From: Qipengyuania sp. YIM B01966
GTDB lineage: Bacteria > Pseudomonadota > Alphaproteobacteria > Sphingomonadales > Sphingomonadaceae
NCBI RefSeq assembly: GCF_016461955.1
Contig: NZ_JADMNM010000006.1
Location: 81,620-145,619 of the forward strand
Reading direction: 5' to 3'
Length of the DNA: 64,000 nt
In this document: piece by piece, positions 6,831-15,411 of the stretch
Position numbering within the stretch: the stretch's first letter is position 1
Layout of the letters: every line of letters starts with the position of its first letter
The notes under the pieces: generated by a model
Databases searched by the model: none
Told to the model about the DNA's origin: nothing
What the model saw: only the letters and a program-made list of their open reading frames with translations
Program-made: the position numbers and the translations under genes

Positions 6831-9310
6831 CGGTCGGGGGCAGGCGGGCCGAAGGCGCCGGTGGGCAAGGCCCGCCCACGCTGCACCCGGAAACCCGCCG
6901 CGCCGAGCAGCCGGTGGAAATTGTCCGCCGTCAGCCCGGTCGAGACCGCCAGCGCCGGGTCGATCGCAAACCGGTTGCGCTCCTTGCCGGTCGGGTTGGC
7001 TTTCGCCCGCGCCTCGAACGCGGCGCGCAGCAGCTTTTCGGCAATATCGACCCGCACGTGCTGATCGCCCGCCGGGCGATAGCCGGCCGGGACCTTGCCC
7101 TTGGCCGGGGCCACGCTGGGCATCGCGGCGACCAGCGGCCGGCGATCCGCGCCGAGCGCGTGCAGCAGGCTGCGCGGCGCAGGTTTGAGTAAGGCCGGCG
7201 CAAACACGTCGAGCGCGCCGAAGGTGACGCCAATGCGCCGCAGATAGGGCCGCATCTCCTTGGGCAGGCGGGCGATCCCGGCCTGCTCGCGCGTGACGGT
7301 GCCGTGGCCGGCAATCAGCGCCAGGAGCAGTGCCCGCGCCTCGCTACCAGCCGCCGGATCGCGCGTCGCCGCGCGCAGAGCGGTGAGCGGGGCCAGCGGC
7401 TTGAGCTGCTCGGCCAGCCACGAATCCAGCGCAGCGATGAACTGCGCGCGTGCTGGTTCTGGCACGGCACCGAGTTCGCGCGCGGGCGCAAGGCGCGGCG
7501 CGGCTGGATCGTCGCCTGTGAGGCTGGCCAGCGCAAATGCCGACCCTTCTGCGCCGTCTGGCCGCCAGACAAGTGACCCGCGGTCGATGGCGACGCCAGC
7601 AAACCCCCCCGCCGCCAGCGCGTCGGCGCGCTCGGCCAGCAGGCGCGGCAGTGCCTTTTCGCCCGCCGCCAGCAGCATCCGCCGATCCTCGTGATTGGCG
7701 CGGTGGTCGACCACGAAGCGGAAGCCTTCGATCCGGCCGATCGCCTCGTCCTCAACCGCCACCGTGCCGTCATCGGCAAGATTGACCGGCAGCAGCGCCG
7801 CGTCCTGTCCCATGCTCTTCATCAGGATCGAAGTCCTCCGGTTGACGAACCGCTCGGTCAGCCGCGCATGGAGCGCGTCGGACAGGCGGGCCTCGGCGCT
7901 GCGGGCGCGCGCTGCCATCTCGTCGCGCGCCAGCACCCAGTCGGGGCGCTGGCAGATATAGGCCCAGGAACGGATCGCCGCTATCCTGCCTTGCAGCGTA
8001 TCGATATCCCCCTGCACGTGATCGAGTTCGGCAATCCGCGCCGCAACATAATCCGCGCCGAGATAGCCGCCGCGCAGATCCTCCCACAGGCGGGCAACAA
8101 AGCGTGCGTGCATTTCGGCGCCCTGCTGGCGAAAATCGGGCAGCGAACAGGCTTCCCAGAACCGGCGCACACTTGCCGACCCGCGAATGTCGCGGGCCAG
8201 CGGTTCCTCCGCCAGCCGTTTCAGCACTGCGAGGTCGATCGCTTCGGGTGCGAGCAGCAGTTCGGGCTCGCCCGGCTTTTCTTCCAGATCGCCAATCAGC
8301 GCCGCCACGCTGTCCAAGCGCGGCTCGGGATTACGCCAGTAGAAACGGGTCAGCGGGGCGAAGCGGTGTTCCTCGATCGCGTAGATTTCTTCCTCGGTGA
8401 ATTCGGGCGCGCTGCCGCCATGACGGCTATTGCTACCATCGCCGCCGCCCGCACCACCGCCGAGCGTGCCGAAGGTGCCGTCTTTTTGATGCCGTCCTGC
8501 GCGCCCGGCGATCTGGGCCATTTCGGCAGGCGTCAGCCGCCGCTGGCGCTGCCCGTCGAACTTTGTCAGCCCGGCAAAGGCGACATGGCCGACATCGAGG
8601 TTGAGCCCCATGCCGATGGCGTCGGTGGCGACGATGTAATCGACCTCGCCCGACTGGAACAACCCGACCTGGCGGTTGCGGGTTGCCGGGCTTAGCCCGC
8701 CCATGACAACCGCCGCGCCGCCGCGAAACCGGCGCAGCATTTCAGCGGTGGCATAGACCTGCTCGGTCGAGAAGGCGACGATCGCGCTCCGTGGTGGCAG
8801 GCGCGACAGCTTGCGCGGGCCGAGATAGCTGAGCGTAGAGAAGCGCGGGCGCGAGATGATCTCGGCGTCGGGCAGCAGCTGGCGCACAAGTGGTTCGAGC
8901 GTGGCGGAGCCGAGCAGCATGGTCTCCTCCCGCCCGCGCGCGTGCAACAGCCGGTCGGTGAAGATATGGCCGCGCTCGCGGTCAGCGGCGAGCTGCGCCT
9001 CGTCCAGCGCGACGAAAGCGGGCGCCTGGGTCAGCCCCGGCGCGTCCTTCTGCCCCCAGATCACAGGCATCGCTTCAGCGGTGCAGAGGAAATAGCGCGC
9101 CTCAGGCGGTTCTATCCGTTCTTCGCCGGTAATCAACGCCACCGCGCGCTCGCCCTTGATCGCGACCACCCGGTCATAGACCTCGCGTGCCAGCAGCCGC
9201 AGCGGGAAGCCCATCGCCCCGCTCGAATGCGCGCACATCCGCTCGATCGCCAGATGCGTCTTGCCGGTATTGGTGGGGCCGAGCACGGCCTTCAGAGCGC
9301 CCTTCGTCAC
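6728..9310 (-). CDS. SUV3/MgpS-type DEAD/H-box helicase
   Basis: About 860 residues. Helicase motifs occur in order: Walker A GPTNTGKT near the N-terminus, VALDEAQLAAD (motif II, DEAQ), GSATLEPLV (motif III) and QIAGRAGRHQKDG (motif VI). This matches the SUV3-like superfamily 2 helicases common in alphaproteobacteria, probably acting on RNA. A glycine/serine-rich low-complexity stretch (about 8405-8465) follows motif VI. Two GTG starts are possible, 9310 and 9331; the first begins right at the family N-terminus. It is the first gene of the helicase > S4 > fdxA run. Confidence 0.85.
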   Translation of the reverse strand: MTKGALKAVLGPTNTGKTHLAIERMCAHSSGAMGFPLRLLAREVYDRVVAIKGERAVALITGEERIEPPEARYFLCTAEAMPVIWGQKDAPGLTQAPAFVALDEAQLAADRERGHIFTDRLLHARGREETMLLGSATLEPLVRQLLPDAEIISRPRFSTLSYLGPRKLSRLPPRSAIVAFSTEQVYATAEMLRRFRGGAAVVMGGLSPATRNRQVGLFQSGEVDYIVATDAIGMGLNLDVGHVAFAGLTKFDGQRQRRLTPAEMAQIAGRAGRHQKDGTFGTLGGGAGGGDGSNSRHGGSAPEFTEEEIYAIEEHRFAPLTRFYWRNPEPRLDSVAALIGDLEEKPGEPELLLAPEAIDLAVLKRLAEEPLARDIRGSASVRRFWEACSLPDFRQQGAEMHARFVARLWEDLRGGYLGADYVAARIAELDHVQGDIDTLQGRIAAIRSWAYICQRPDWVLARDEMAARARSAEARLSDALHARLTERFVNRRTSILMKSMGQDAALLPVNLADDGTVAVEDEAIGRIEGFRFVVDHRANHEDRRMLLAAGEKALPRLLAERADALAAGGFAGVAIDRGSLVWRPDGAEGSAFALASLTGDDPAAPRLAPARELGAVPEPARAQFIAALDSWLAEQLKPLAPLTALRAATRDPAAGSEARALLLALIAGHGTVTREQAGIARLPKEMRPYLRRIGVTFGALDVFAPALLKPAPRSLLHALGADRRPLVAAMPSVAPAKGKVPAGYRPAGDQHVRVDIAEKLLRAAFEARAKANPTGKERNRFAIDPALAVSTGLTADNFHRLLGAAGFRVQRGRALPTGAFGPPAPDRWDWRPARKAAPPRSQVAVREGSAFAALAGLALR

Positions 9311-9362
9311 GCCGCATAGGTGGCATCGCACGGGGGCCGGGGCAATGGCGGCCAGCGCGCTT

Positions 9363-9378
9363 TTAAGTCCGTTTTAAC
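9363..9378. promoter_or_regulatory. Perfect CtrA box (TTAA-N7-TTAAC)
   Basis: TTAA at 9363-9366, seven bases, then TTAAC at 9374-9378 matches the full CtrA consensus of alphaproteobacteria exactly. It lies in the divergent spacer between the helicase start and the M23 peptidase start at 9426, so it could control either. The peptidase is the more natural CtrA target because CtrA governs division and envelope genes. Confidence 0.6.
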
Positions 9379-9425
9379 CGCGCTCTGGCACGGTTGGACG
9401 AACGGTTGCAGGGGTTGGTGTCGAA

Positions 9426-10835
9426 GTGCCGAGCGCAGCACAGATGGGCGGCTTTGGCCGGCTGCGCGCCGATGCGCCCGCCGCCGAGCCCAGCCAGTTT
9501 CGCCGTAGCCTGCCCGCTCGTGCCCGCGCCCGCGCCGCCGGACGGGCCGGCGCGGTGAGCCTGCTGGCGCTGGTTGCCCTCGCCGTGTGGCCGGGCGTCA
9601 CCAGCGTTCAGGCTGCCCCCTCGACGCTCTCCAGCGACCCGGTGCGCGACGAATATCGCAGCCAGATGATCCTGCCGCTGGCGCTGGGGGCCGATAGCGG
9701 CCGGCGGATGGGCGCTGGCGCGGCGGTTCGCCCGCTGGCAGCCGCGCCCGAACGCGCGCAGGTTGAACTGACCGCCACCTTGGGCGGCGGCGACAGCCTT
9801 GCCGCCATGTTGCAGCGCGCGGGCGTGGGTCCCCGCGATGCGGCGGCAGCGGCGGCGCTGATCGGCCAGGCGGTTCCGGCCCGGGCGATTGCGCAGGGGA
9901 CCGAGGTGCAGGTGGTGCTCGGCCGCCGGCCGGCGCCGGGTGCCGCGCGCAGCCTCGCCGCCTTGTCGCTCCGTGCCCGGTTCGACCTCGACCTTGCGGT
10001 CAAGCGTAGCGGCGGCGGGTTGGTGCTCGAACGCCGCGCGCTGGCGGTGGACGACCGGCCGCTGCGAATTCGCGGACTGGTCGGGTCCAGCCTCTATCGC
10101 TCGGCGCGGGCGGCGGGCGCCCCGGCCAGCGCGGTGCAGCAATATCTGCGGACGCTGGCTGAACAGGGACAGCTCGGCGAAGGGCTGCTGCCGACCGACA
10201 CTTACGATTTCGTGGTCGCCTATCGCCGCGCGGCGTCGGGCGAGGTCGATTCCGGCAAATTGCTGTTCGCGGGGGTCGAGCGCGGCGGCAAGCCGCGCGC
10301 GCAATTGCTGCGCTGGGGCCCCGATGGCCAGTTCCTCGAAGCGAGCGGCGTGGGTCAGCAACGCGAAGGGCTGCTGGCCCCAGTGCCGGGGCGCATCACC
10401 TCGCATTTCGGGATGCGCCGCCATCCGATCCTGCGCTATGCGCGGATGCATTCGGGGCTCGATTTCAAGGCTGGCTATGGCACGCCGATCCTCGCGGTGA
10501 CCGATGCCGTGGTGCAGGCGGCGGGGCGGATGGGCGGCTGCGGTAACGCCGTCCGGCTGGCGCATGGCGGCGATGTTGCCACTCGCTATTGTCACCTCAG
10601 CCAGCTGGCGGTGGCGCCGGGGCAGGCGGTGCGCCGCGGGCAGGTGATCGGCTATGTCGGCTCGACCGGGCTCTCCACCGGGCCGCATCTGCATTACGAA
10701 ATGTATCGCGGCGGTCGCGCGATCGATCCGGCCTCGGTCCGCTTTGTCACCCGCGCGCAGCTCGAAGGGGCCGAACTGGCGAGTTTCCGGCAGGCGCTGG
10801 CGACCTTGAAGGCGATTACCCCCGGCCCACGCTGA
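9426..10835 (+). CDS. M23 (LytM) family peptidoglycan endopeptidase
   Basis: A 469-residue protein starting at GTG. An Arg-rich cytoplasmic start precedes one membrane or signal segment (GAVSLLALVALAVWPGV) around residues 42-60. A long periplasmic region follows, and the catalytic M23 domain covers the last 150 residues. Zinc ligands are present: HFGMRRHP and MHSGLDF for the first His and Asp, and PHLHYEM for the HxH. It should cleave peptide crosslinks in the periplasm. A perfect CtrA box lies upstream, suggesting cell-cycle control. It is followed 40 bases later by hemB. Which M23 subgroup it belongs to is not clear. Confidence 0.88.
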   Translation: MPSAAQMGGFGRLRADAPAAEPSQFRRSLPARARARAAGRAGAVSLLALVALAVWPGVTSVQAAPSTLSSDPVRDEYRSQMILPLALGADSGRRMGAGAAVRPLAAAPERAQVELTATLGGGDSLAAMLQRAGVGPRDAAAAAALIGQAVPARAIAQGTEVQVVLGRRPAPGAARSLAALSLRARFDLDLAVKRSGGGLVLERRALAVDDRPLRIRGLVGSSLYRSARAAGAPASAVQQYLRTLAEQGQLGEGLLPTDTYDFVVAYRRAASGEVDSGKLLFAGVERGGKPRAQLLRWGPDGQFLEASGVGQQREGLLAPVPGRITSHFGMRRHPILRYARMHSGLDFKAGYGTPILAVTDAVVQAAGRMGGCGNAVRLAHGGDVATRYCHLSQLAVAPGQAVRRGQVIGYVGSTGLSTGPHLHYEMYRGGRAIDPASVRFVTRAQLEGAELASFRQALATLKAITPGPR

Positions 10836-10874
10836 TTGCAGGGCGCGGCCTTTTGCGGCAGGACGGGTACCGCC

Positions 10875-11873
10875 ATGACCCTTGCCGCCTACCCCCATCT
10901 GCGCCTGCGCCGCACCCGCGCCTCGGGCTGGAGCCGCGCGCTATACCGCGAATGCGTGCTGACCCCGGCGGACCTTGTCTGGCCGCTGTTCGTAACTGGC
11001 GGGACCGGCGTCCACGAGCCGGTGGCGAGCCTGCCCGGCGTGTCGCGCTGGTCGGTCGATCTTGTCGCCCGCCGCGCGAAGGAAGCGGCCGCGCTGGGCA
11101 TCCCGGCGATCGCGCTATTCCCCTACACCGACCCCGCGCGGCGCAGCGTTGACGGGGCCGAGGCGCTCAATCCGGACAATCTCGTCTGCCGCGCGATCCG
11201 GGCCGTGCGCGATGCCTGCGGGGATGCGATCGGTATCGTCACCGATGTCGCGCTCGACCCCTATACCAGCCACGGACAGGACGGGCTGGTCGATGACGGG
11301 GGCTATGTCGTCAATGACGACACCGTTGCCGTCCTGGTCGATCAGGCGCTGAATCAGGTAGCGGCGGGGGCCGATATGGTCGCCCCGTCCGACATGATGG
11401 ACGGCCGCGTGCGCGCCATCCGCATGGCGCTCGAAATGAACGGGCACCCCAATGTGCAGATCCTTGCCTATGCGGCGAAATATGCCAGCGCCTTCTATGG
11501 CCCGTTCCGCGACGCGGTGGGTTCGGGCAACCTCTTGAAAGGCGACAAGAAAAGCTACCAGATGGACCCGGCCAACGGCGCCGAGGCATTACGCGAAGTG
11601 GCGCTCGACATCGCCGAAGGGGCCGATGCGGTGATGGTGAAGCCCGGCCTCGCCTATCTCGACGTGGTGGCGCGGGTGAAGGACCGCTTCGACGTGCCCG
11701 TCTTCGCCTATCAGGTGAGTGGCGAATATGCGATGATCGAAGCCGCTGCCGCCGCCGGCGCGGGCGACCGCGATGCGCTGGTGCTCGAAACGCTGATGGC
11801 GTTCAAGCGGGCGGGCTGCACCGGGGTGTTGACCTATCACGCAGCCGATGCGGCACGGCTGCTAAATGGCTGA
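10875..11873 (+). CDS. hemB: Delta-aminolevulinic acid dehydratase (porphobilinogen synthase)
   Basis: A 332-residue HemB that condenses two 5-aminolevulinate molecules to porphobilinogen in haem synthesis. Active-site lysines are visible in AYAAKYASAFYGPFR and VMVKPGLAYLD. The metal loop reads DVALDPYTSHGQDG, lacking the cysteine triad of zinc enzymes, so this is the magnesium-type form usual in alphaproteobacteria. The ATG at 10875 is chosen because the family N-terminus (RLRRTRASGWSRAL) starts there; an upstream in-frame TTG at 10836 is less likely. The stop overlaps the next gene by 8 bases. Confidence 0.96.
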   Translation: MTLAAYPHLRLRRTRASGWSRALYRECVLTPADLVWPLFVTGGTGVHEPVASLPGVSRWSVDLVARRAKEAAALGIPAIALFPYTDPARRSVDGAEALNPDNLVCRAIRAVRDACGDAIGIVTDVALDPYTSHGQDGLVDDGGYVVNDDTVAVLVDQALNQVAAGADMVAPSDMMDGRVRAIRMALEMNGHPNVQILAYAAKYASAFYGPFRDAVGSGNLLKGDKKSYQMDPANGAEALREVALDIAEGADAVMVKPGLAYLDVVARVKDRFDVPVFAYQVSGEYAMIEAAAAAGAGDRDALVLETLMAFKRAGCTGVLTYHAADAARLLNG

Positions 11874-12444
11874 GTTTCGCCACGAAACCGAACGGCTGCT
11901 ACTGCGCGACTGGCGCGGCGAGGCGGATTGGGCGGAATTCTTCCGCCATACCAATACCGAAGCCGTCATGCGCTGGCTCGGCGGCGTGCTGGACGAGCAC
12001 GGCATGGCCGCCACCCGCGCCCGGGTGGAGGGATGCGCAGCGCATCACGGCCATTGCTTCTGGCTCCTCGAACGCAAGCAGGATGGCGGCCCTCTGGCCG
12101 GCGAGGTGCTCGGTTTTTGCGGGCTGAAGCGCGCCAATGCGCCGGGCAGCACGGTCACCGGTATGATGGAGGTCGGCTGGCGCCTGCGCGAAGACGCCTG
12201 GGGCCAGGGCTATGCCAAGGAGGCTGCGCGCGCGGCGATTGACCTTGCCTTCACCCGCTTCGGCGCGGAAGAACTGGTCGCGCTGACCATTGCCGAAAAC
12301 GAGGGCAGCTGGGGGTTGATGAACCGGCTCGGGTTCAGCCGCCGGGCGGACCTCGATTATCCCGACCCGCGCTATGCACCGCCGTGGCGCGACACGGTGG
12401 TCTATGCGCTTGCGCGCAGCGACTGGCAGCGCGCCGATGGCTGA
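11866..12444 (+). CDS. GNAT N-acetyltransferase, copy 1 of a tandem pair
   Basis: A 192-residue RimJ/RimL-type GNAT protein. Visible features are the opening ETERLLLRDWRGEADW, the core GFCGLKRAN, the acetyl-CoA loop region WRLREDAWGQGYAKEAARAA, and NEGSWGLMNRLGF near the end. The family transfers acetyl groups to amines such as protein N-termini or small molecules; the substrate is unknown. The start overlaps hemB by 8 bases (ATGGCTGA), implying coupled translation. It is a clear paralogue of the next gene, with the same motifs in the same places. Confidence 0.87.
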   Translation: MAEFRHETERLLLRDWRGEADWAEFFRHTNTEAVMRWLGGVLDEHGMAATRARVEGCAAHHGHCFWLLERKQDGGPLAGEVLGFCGLKRANAPGSTVTGMMEVGWRLREDAWGQGYAKEAARAAIDLAFTRFGAEELVALTIAENEGSWGLMNRLGFSRRADLDYPDPRYAPPWRDTVVYALARSDWQRADG

Positions 12445-13015
12445 CATCATCACCGAGACCGCGCGGCTTGTGCTGCGTACGATCGAGGACGGCGATGCCG
12501 CGCTGCAATACCGCTTGCTCAACACACCGGCGGTGATGGCACGGCTCGGCGGGGTCAAGGAACTGCACGAGATCGAGGCCAAGCACGCCCGGTCGCAGGC
12601 GTTATATGCCCAGGAAGGCTTCTCTTTCCTGATGATGATCGAGAAGGCCACCGGCGAGCTGGTCGGCCATTGCGGCCTGAAGCGGGTGGACAATCCGCGG
12701 GCGCATAATCCGGGCGATCACGAGATCGGCTGGCTGGTGAGGCAGGATCGCTGGCGGCGCGGCTATGCCCAAGAGGCGGTGCGCGCAGTGCTCGATTGGG
12801 GTTTCGGCGCGGTCGGCGCGCAGCATATCGTCGCGCTGACCAGCCAGGCCAATGTCGCCAGCTGGAAGCTGATGGAGAAGCTGGGCATGGAACGCCGCAA
12901 AGACCTCGATTTCGACGATCCGGCCTATCCGCCCGAAGATCGCACGACCATCCTCTACAGCATTAATGCATCAATGTGGGAGAGCCAGCGATGTACCGCC
13001 CCGGCGTCCGCCTGA
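12437..13015 (+). CDS. GNAT N-acetyltransferase, copy 2 of a tandem pair
   Basis: Also 192 residues with the same plan as its upstream neighbour: ETARLVLRTIEDGDAA, HCGLKRVDN, WLVRQDRWRRGYAQEAVRAV and NVASWKLMEKLGMERRKDLD. The shared ending (RR-DLD, then DP-Y-P) supports local duplication. It is a predicted acetyl-CoA-dependent acyltransferase of unknown substrate. Its ATG lies in the same 8-base overlap sequence, ATGGCTGA, as at the hemB junction. It overlaps the carbonic anhydrase gene by 25 bases. Confidence 0.86.
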   Translation: MADIITETARLVLRTIEDGDAALQYRLLNTPAVMARLGGVKELHEIEAKHARSQALYAQEGFSFLMMIEKATGELVGHCGLKRVDNPRAHNPGDHEIGWLVRQDRWRRGYAQEAVRAVLDWGFGAVGAQHIVALTSQANVASWKLMEKLGMERRKDLDFDDPAYPPEDRTTILYSINASMWESQRCTAPASA

Positions 13016-13545
13016 TCCCGATCAATGGCAAGGTTCCGAATATCCACCCCGATGCTTTCATCGCGCCGGGCACGGTTATCATCGGGGATGTCACGATCGG
13101 CGCGGGCAGCTCGGTCTGGTACAATTGTGTGCTGCGCGCCGATGTCGAGCGGATCGTGATTGGCGAGCGCAGCAATGTGCAGGATGGCAGCGTTCTCCAC
13201 GGCGATCCCGGCAGCCCGGTGCTGATCGGCAACGATGTGCTGGTCGGGCACATGGCGATGGTCCACGGCTGCACGGTGCACGATCGCGGGTTCGTCGGGC
13301 TGGGGGCGATTGCGATGAACCGGGCGGTGATCGGCAGTGAAGCCATGCTCGCCGCCGGTGCGATGTTGACCGAGGGCAAGGAAATGGCGCCGCGCACGCT
13401 ATGGGGTGGACGCCCGGCGCGGTTCATGCGCGAGCTGGATGATGCCGCGATTGCCGGGATGCAGATGGGCGTCGCGCATTATGCCCGCAATGCCGTGGAC
13501 CATGCCGCGGCCATCGCTGCCGCCCATGGCCCGCCCGAAAGCTGA
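12991..13545 (+). CDS. Gamma-class carbonic anhydrase family protein (YrdA/PaaY-like)
   Basis: A 184-residue left-handed beta-helix protein with hexapeptide repeats. The three metal-binding histidines of the gamma class occur in SVLHGD, LVGHMAM and MVHGC. Family members include active CO2 hydratases and proteins of uncertain activity such as YrdA and PaaY. A GGGAGAG ribosome site supports the ATG at 12991, which lies inside the end of the preceding GNAT gene. The 3' end overlaps the DUF167 gene by 20 bases, so hemB to DUF167 looks like one operon. Confidence 0.9.
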   Translation: MYRPGVRLIPINGKVPNIHPDAFIAPGTVIIGDVTIGAGSSVWYNCVLRADVERIVIGERSNVQDGSVLHGDPGSPVLIGNDVLVGHMAMVHGCTVHDRGFVGLGAIAMNRAVIGSEAMLAAGAMLTEGKEMAPRTLWGGRPARFMRELDDAAIAGMQMGVAHYARNAVDHAAAIAAAHGPPES

Positions 13546-13807
13546 TCTGCCGCCGGCGGCAACGCTGCGGGCGCTGGCCTACGCCGAGGGACGGCTGGCC
13601 GTTCGGGTGACACCGGGCGCGCGCAGCGAATCGCTGGCGATTATTGACGGGCAACTTCACGCCAAGGTTCGTGCTCGGCCGACTGACGGGGCGGCGAACA
13701 GAGCGGTGATCGCCCTGCTCGCCGCCGCGCTTGAGATGCCGCCGTCGCAGCTCAGCCTGCTGCGCGGCGACACCGCCCGCAACAAGCTGATCCGGATCGC
13801 ACCCTAG
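13526..13807 (+). CDS. DUF167 (YggU-like) protein
   Basis: A 93-residue protein with the DUF167 signature: RLAVRVTPGARSESL, then LHAKVRARPTDGAANRAVIALLA and SLLRGDTARNKLIRI. The family is small and widespread, with known structures but no settled function. It is the last gene of the hemB-GNAT-GNAT-carbonic anhydrase run. Its TAG stop shares the palindrome CTAG with the stop of the convergent pirin gene. Confidence 0.9.
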   Translation: MARPKADLPPAATLRALAYAEGRLAVRVTPGARSESLAIIDGQLHAKVRARPTDGAANRAVIALLAAALEMPPSQLSLLRGDTARNKLIRIAP

Positions 13808-14667
13808 GCAGCGACCGCGCCGAACCGACCGGCTTGATAATCGGCGAAGGCCTGACGGATTTCGTCGGCGCTGTTCATCACGAACGGCCCGTGGCCAACG
13901 ACCGGCTCGTCAATCGGTTCGCCCGTCATCACCAGCAGCATGACGTCGCCATTGGTAACAACCGGCGCGCCCTCGCCCGCGCGCGACAGGCGCGCGATTT
14001 CGCCCGCACCGATATCGCACCCGGCGATTGTCGCATGGCCGGCCAGCACTGCGACCAGGGTAGTGTGTCCGTCCGGCACGGGAAGCAGCGCCTCGGCGCC
14101 TGCGGGCAGACGGACATCCCACAGATTAACCGGGGTGAAGGTCGCCGCAGGACCGGCGACGCCATCGAAATGCCCGGCAATTATCCGCGCCGTGTCCCCG
14201 GCAAAGGGCGTTTCGGGAATCATATCGCGGGTGATCGCCTGATAACGCGGCGTGGTCAGCTTGTCGGCCGCGGGCAGATTGACCCACAATTGCACCATGC
14301 GGAACGGCCCGCCGCTGCGGGCAAAGCCGGGGGCGTGATATTCCTCGTGGATCACGCCGGCCCCGGCCGTCATCCACTGCACCTCGCCTGCGCCGATGGT
14401 CCCGCCGCCGCCAGCCGAATCGCGGTGGCTGACCGCACCGTCATAGACAATGGTCACGGTCTCGAAGCCGCGATGCGGATGCTGGCCCACGCCGCGCTGC
14501 TCGCCCTCTTCGGCCGGCTCAAAGGTCCACGGGCCGGCATAGTCGAAGAGCAGAAAGGGGCTGAGCGCAGCCGCATCGGCATGATAACTGAACAGCGAGC
14601 GCACGGGAAAACCGTTGCCGACCCAGTGGCCGGCCTCGCTAGTGAGCAGAGCGTCGAAAGTCTTCAT
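13804..14667 (-). CDS. Pirin family protein (quercetin 2,3-dioxygenase-like)
   Basis: A 287-residue bicupin. The N-terminal cupin has the pirin metal site: HPHRGFETVTIVYDG for two His, and HRDS plus GVIHEEYH for the remaining His and Glu. Bacterial pirins such as YhhW show quercetinase activity in vitro; their cellular role is unclear. It stands alone on the minus strand, converging on DUF167 with a 4-base overlap of stop codons, and follows the DUF1275 gene by 96 bases. Confidence 0.9.
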   Translation of the reverse strand: MKTFDALLTSEAGHWVGNGFPVRSLFSYHADAAALSPFLLFDYAGPWTFEPAEEGEQRGVGQHPHRGFETVTIVYDGAVSHRDSAGGGGTIGAGEVQWMTAGAGVIHEEYHAPGFARSGGPFRMVQLWVNLPAADKLTTPRYQAITRDMIPETPFAGDTARIIAGHFDGVAGPAATFTPVNLWDVRLPAGAEALLPVPDGHTTLVAVLAGHATIAGCDIGAGEIARLSRAGEGAPVVTNGDVMLLVMTGEPIDEPVVGHGPFVMNSADEIRQAFADYQAGRFGAVAA

Positions 14668-14763
14668 TGCTTGGTCCTCAGCGCCCGGCGAAGACCGGGT
14701 CCGTCGACCCTGAGATGGGGATCGCCAAGGCGCCAGACAACGGCGGCGCCGTCTCGGGCGACG

Positions 14764-15402
14764 TTAGCTCCTCGCTTCGATCCGGGCGGCAGTGAGTGCG
14801 AGCAAGCCCGCCGCGACTGCGGCAAGCGCGGGGGCCGCCGATCCCAGCGCCTGCGTGGCCATCGCGCCCGCAACGGCGCCGCTGCCCAGCGACAGCCACA
14901 GCAGGCCGGCCGCCCGTGCGGCGCCGGTTTCGCGCCCGCCAATCCGGGCTGCAAGGCCTTGCCCCAGCCGCACCAGCGCGCCGGTCATGTAGGTGACCCC
15001 GACGGCCACCTCTCCATCCCGGCGGAAGGCATTGTTGAGCGCGCCCATCGCCAGCACCATTGTGCCTGCAAGGAGCGCGGCCGAACCCATCGCGGCACCC
15101 GTCGCGGCGATAATCAGGAGAGCGCAGACCAGGCTGAGGAGTGCGGTCTTGCGCCGCGCCGCTGCAAGGTCTGTGACAAGCGCGCCCGCGGCAACGCCGA
15201 TGACAAAGCCCGCGATCAGCCCGGCCGGTACCCACGCGTTGCTTGGCTGCGCGACCAGATCGACCGCGAGCCGCGTCGTATTCCCCGACATGAACGAGAC
15301 GAAGTAGCCATTCGCCGCGAGAAAGCCGATTGCATCAGTATAACCGGCAAGGCCGGCCATGCCGAGTGCAAGCATCTGGCGCGGGCGGTCATAACGTAGC
15401 AC
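14764..15402 (-). CDS. DUF1275 (YoaK-like) integral membrane protein
   Basis: A 212-residue hydrophobic protein with about six predicted membrane segments. It carries the family signature near the N-terminus, AGYTDAIGFLAANGYFVSFM followed by SGNTTRLAVDL. DUF1275/YoaK proteins sit in the inner membrane and have no established substrate. It starts 9 bases after the globin gene ends, on the same strand, so the two may be co-transcribed. Confidence 0.88.
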   Translation of the reverse strand: MLRYDRPRQMLALGMAGLAGYTDAIGFLAANGYFVSFMSGNTTRLAVDLVAQPSNAWVPAGLIAGFVIGVAAGALVTDLAAARRKTALLSLVCALLIIAATGAAMGSAALLAGTMVLAMGALNNAFRRDGEVAVGVTYMTGALVRLGQGLAARIGGRETGAARAAGLLWLSLGSGAVAGAMATQALGSAAPALAAVAAGLLALTAARIEARS

Positions 15403-15411
15403 CGCTGCGCT

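Noticed and set aside
9363..10898. A 511-codon minus-strand frame opposite the M23 peptidase
   Set aside because: It mirrors a gene with intact catalytic motifs and has no recognisable domain.
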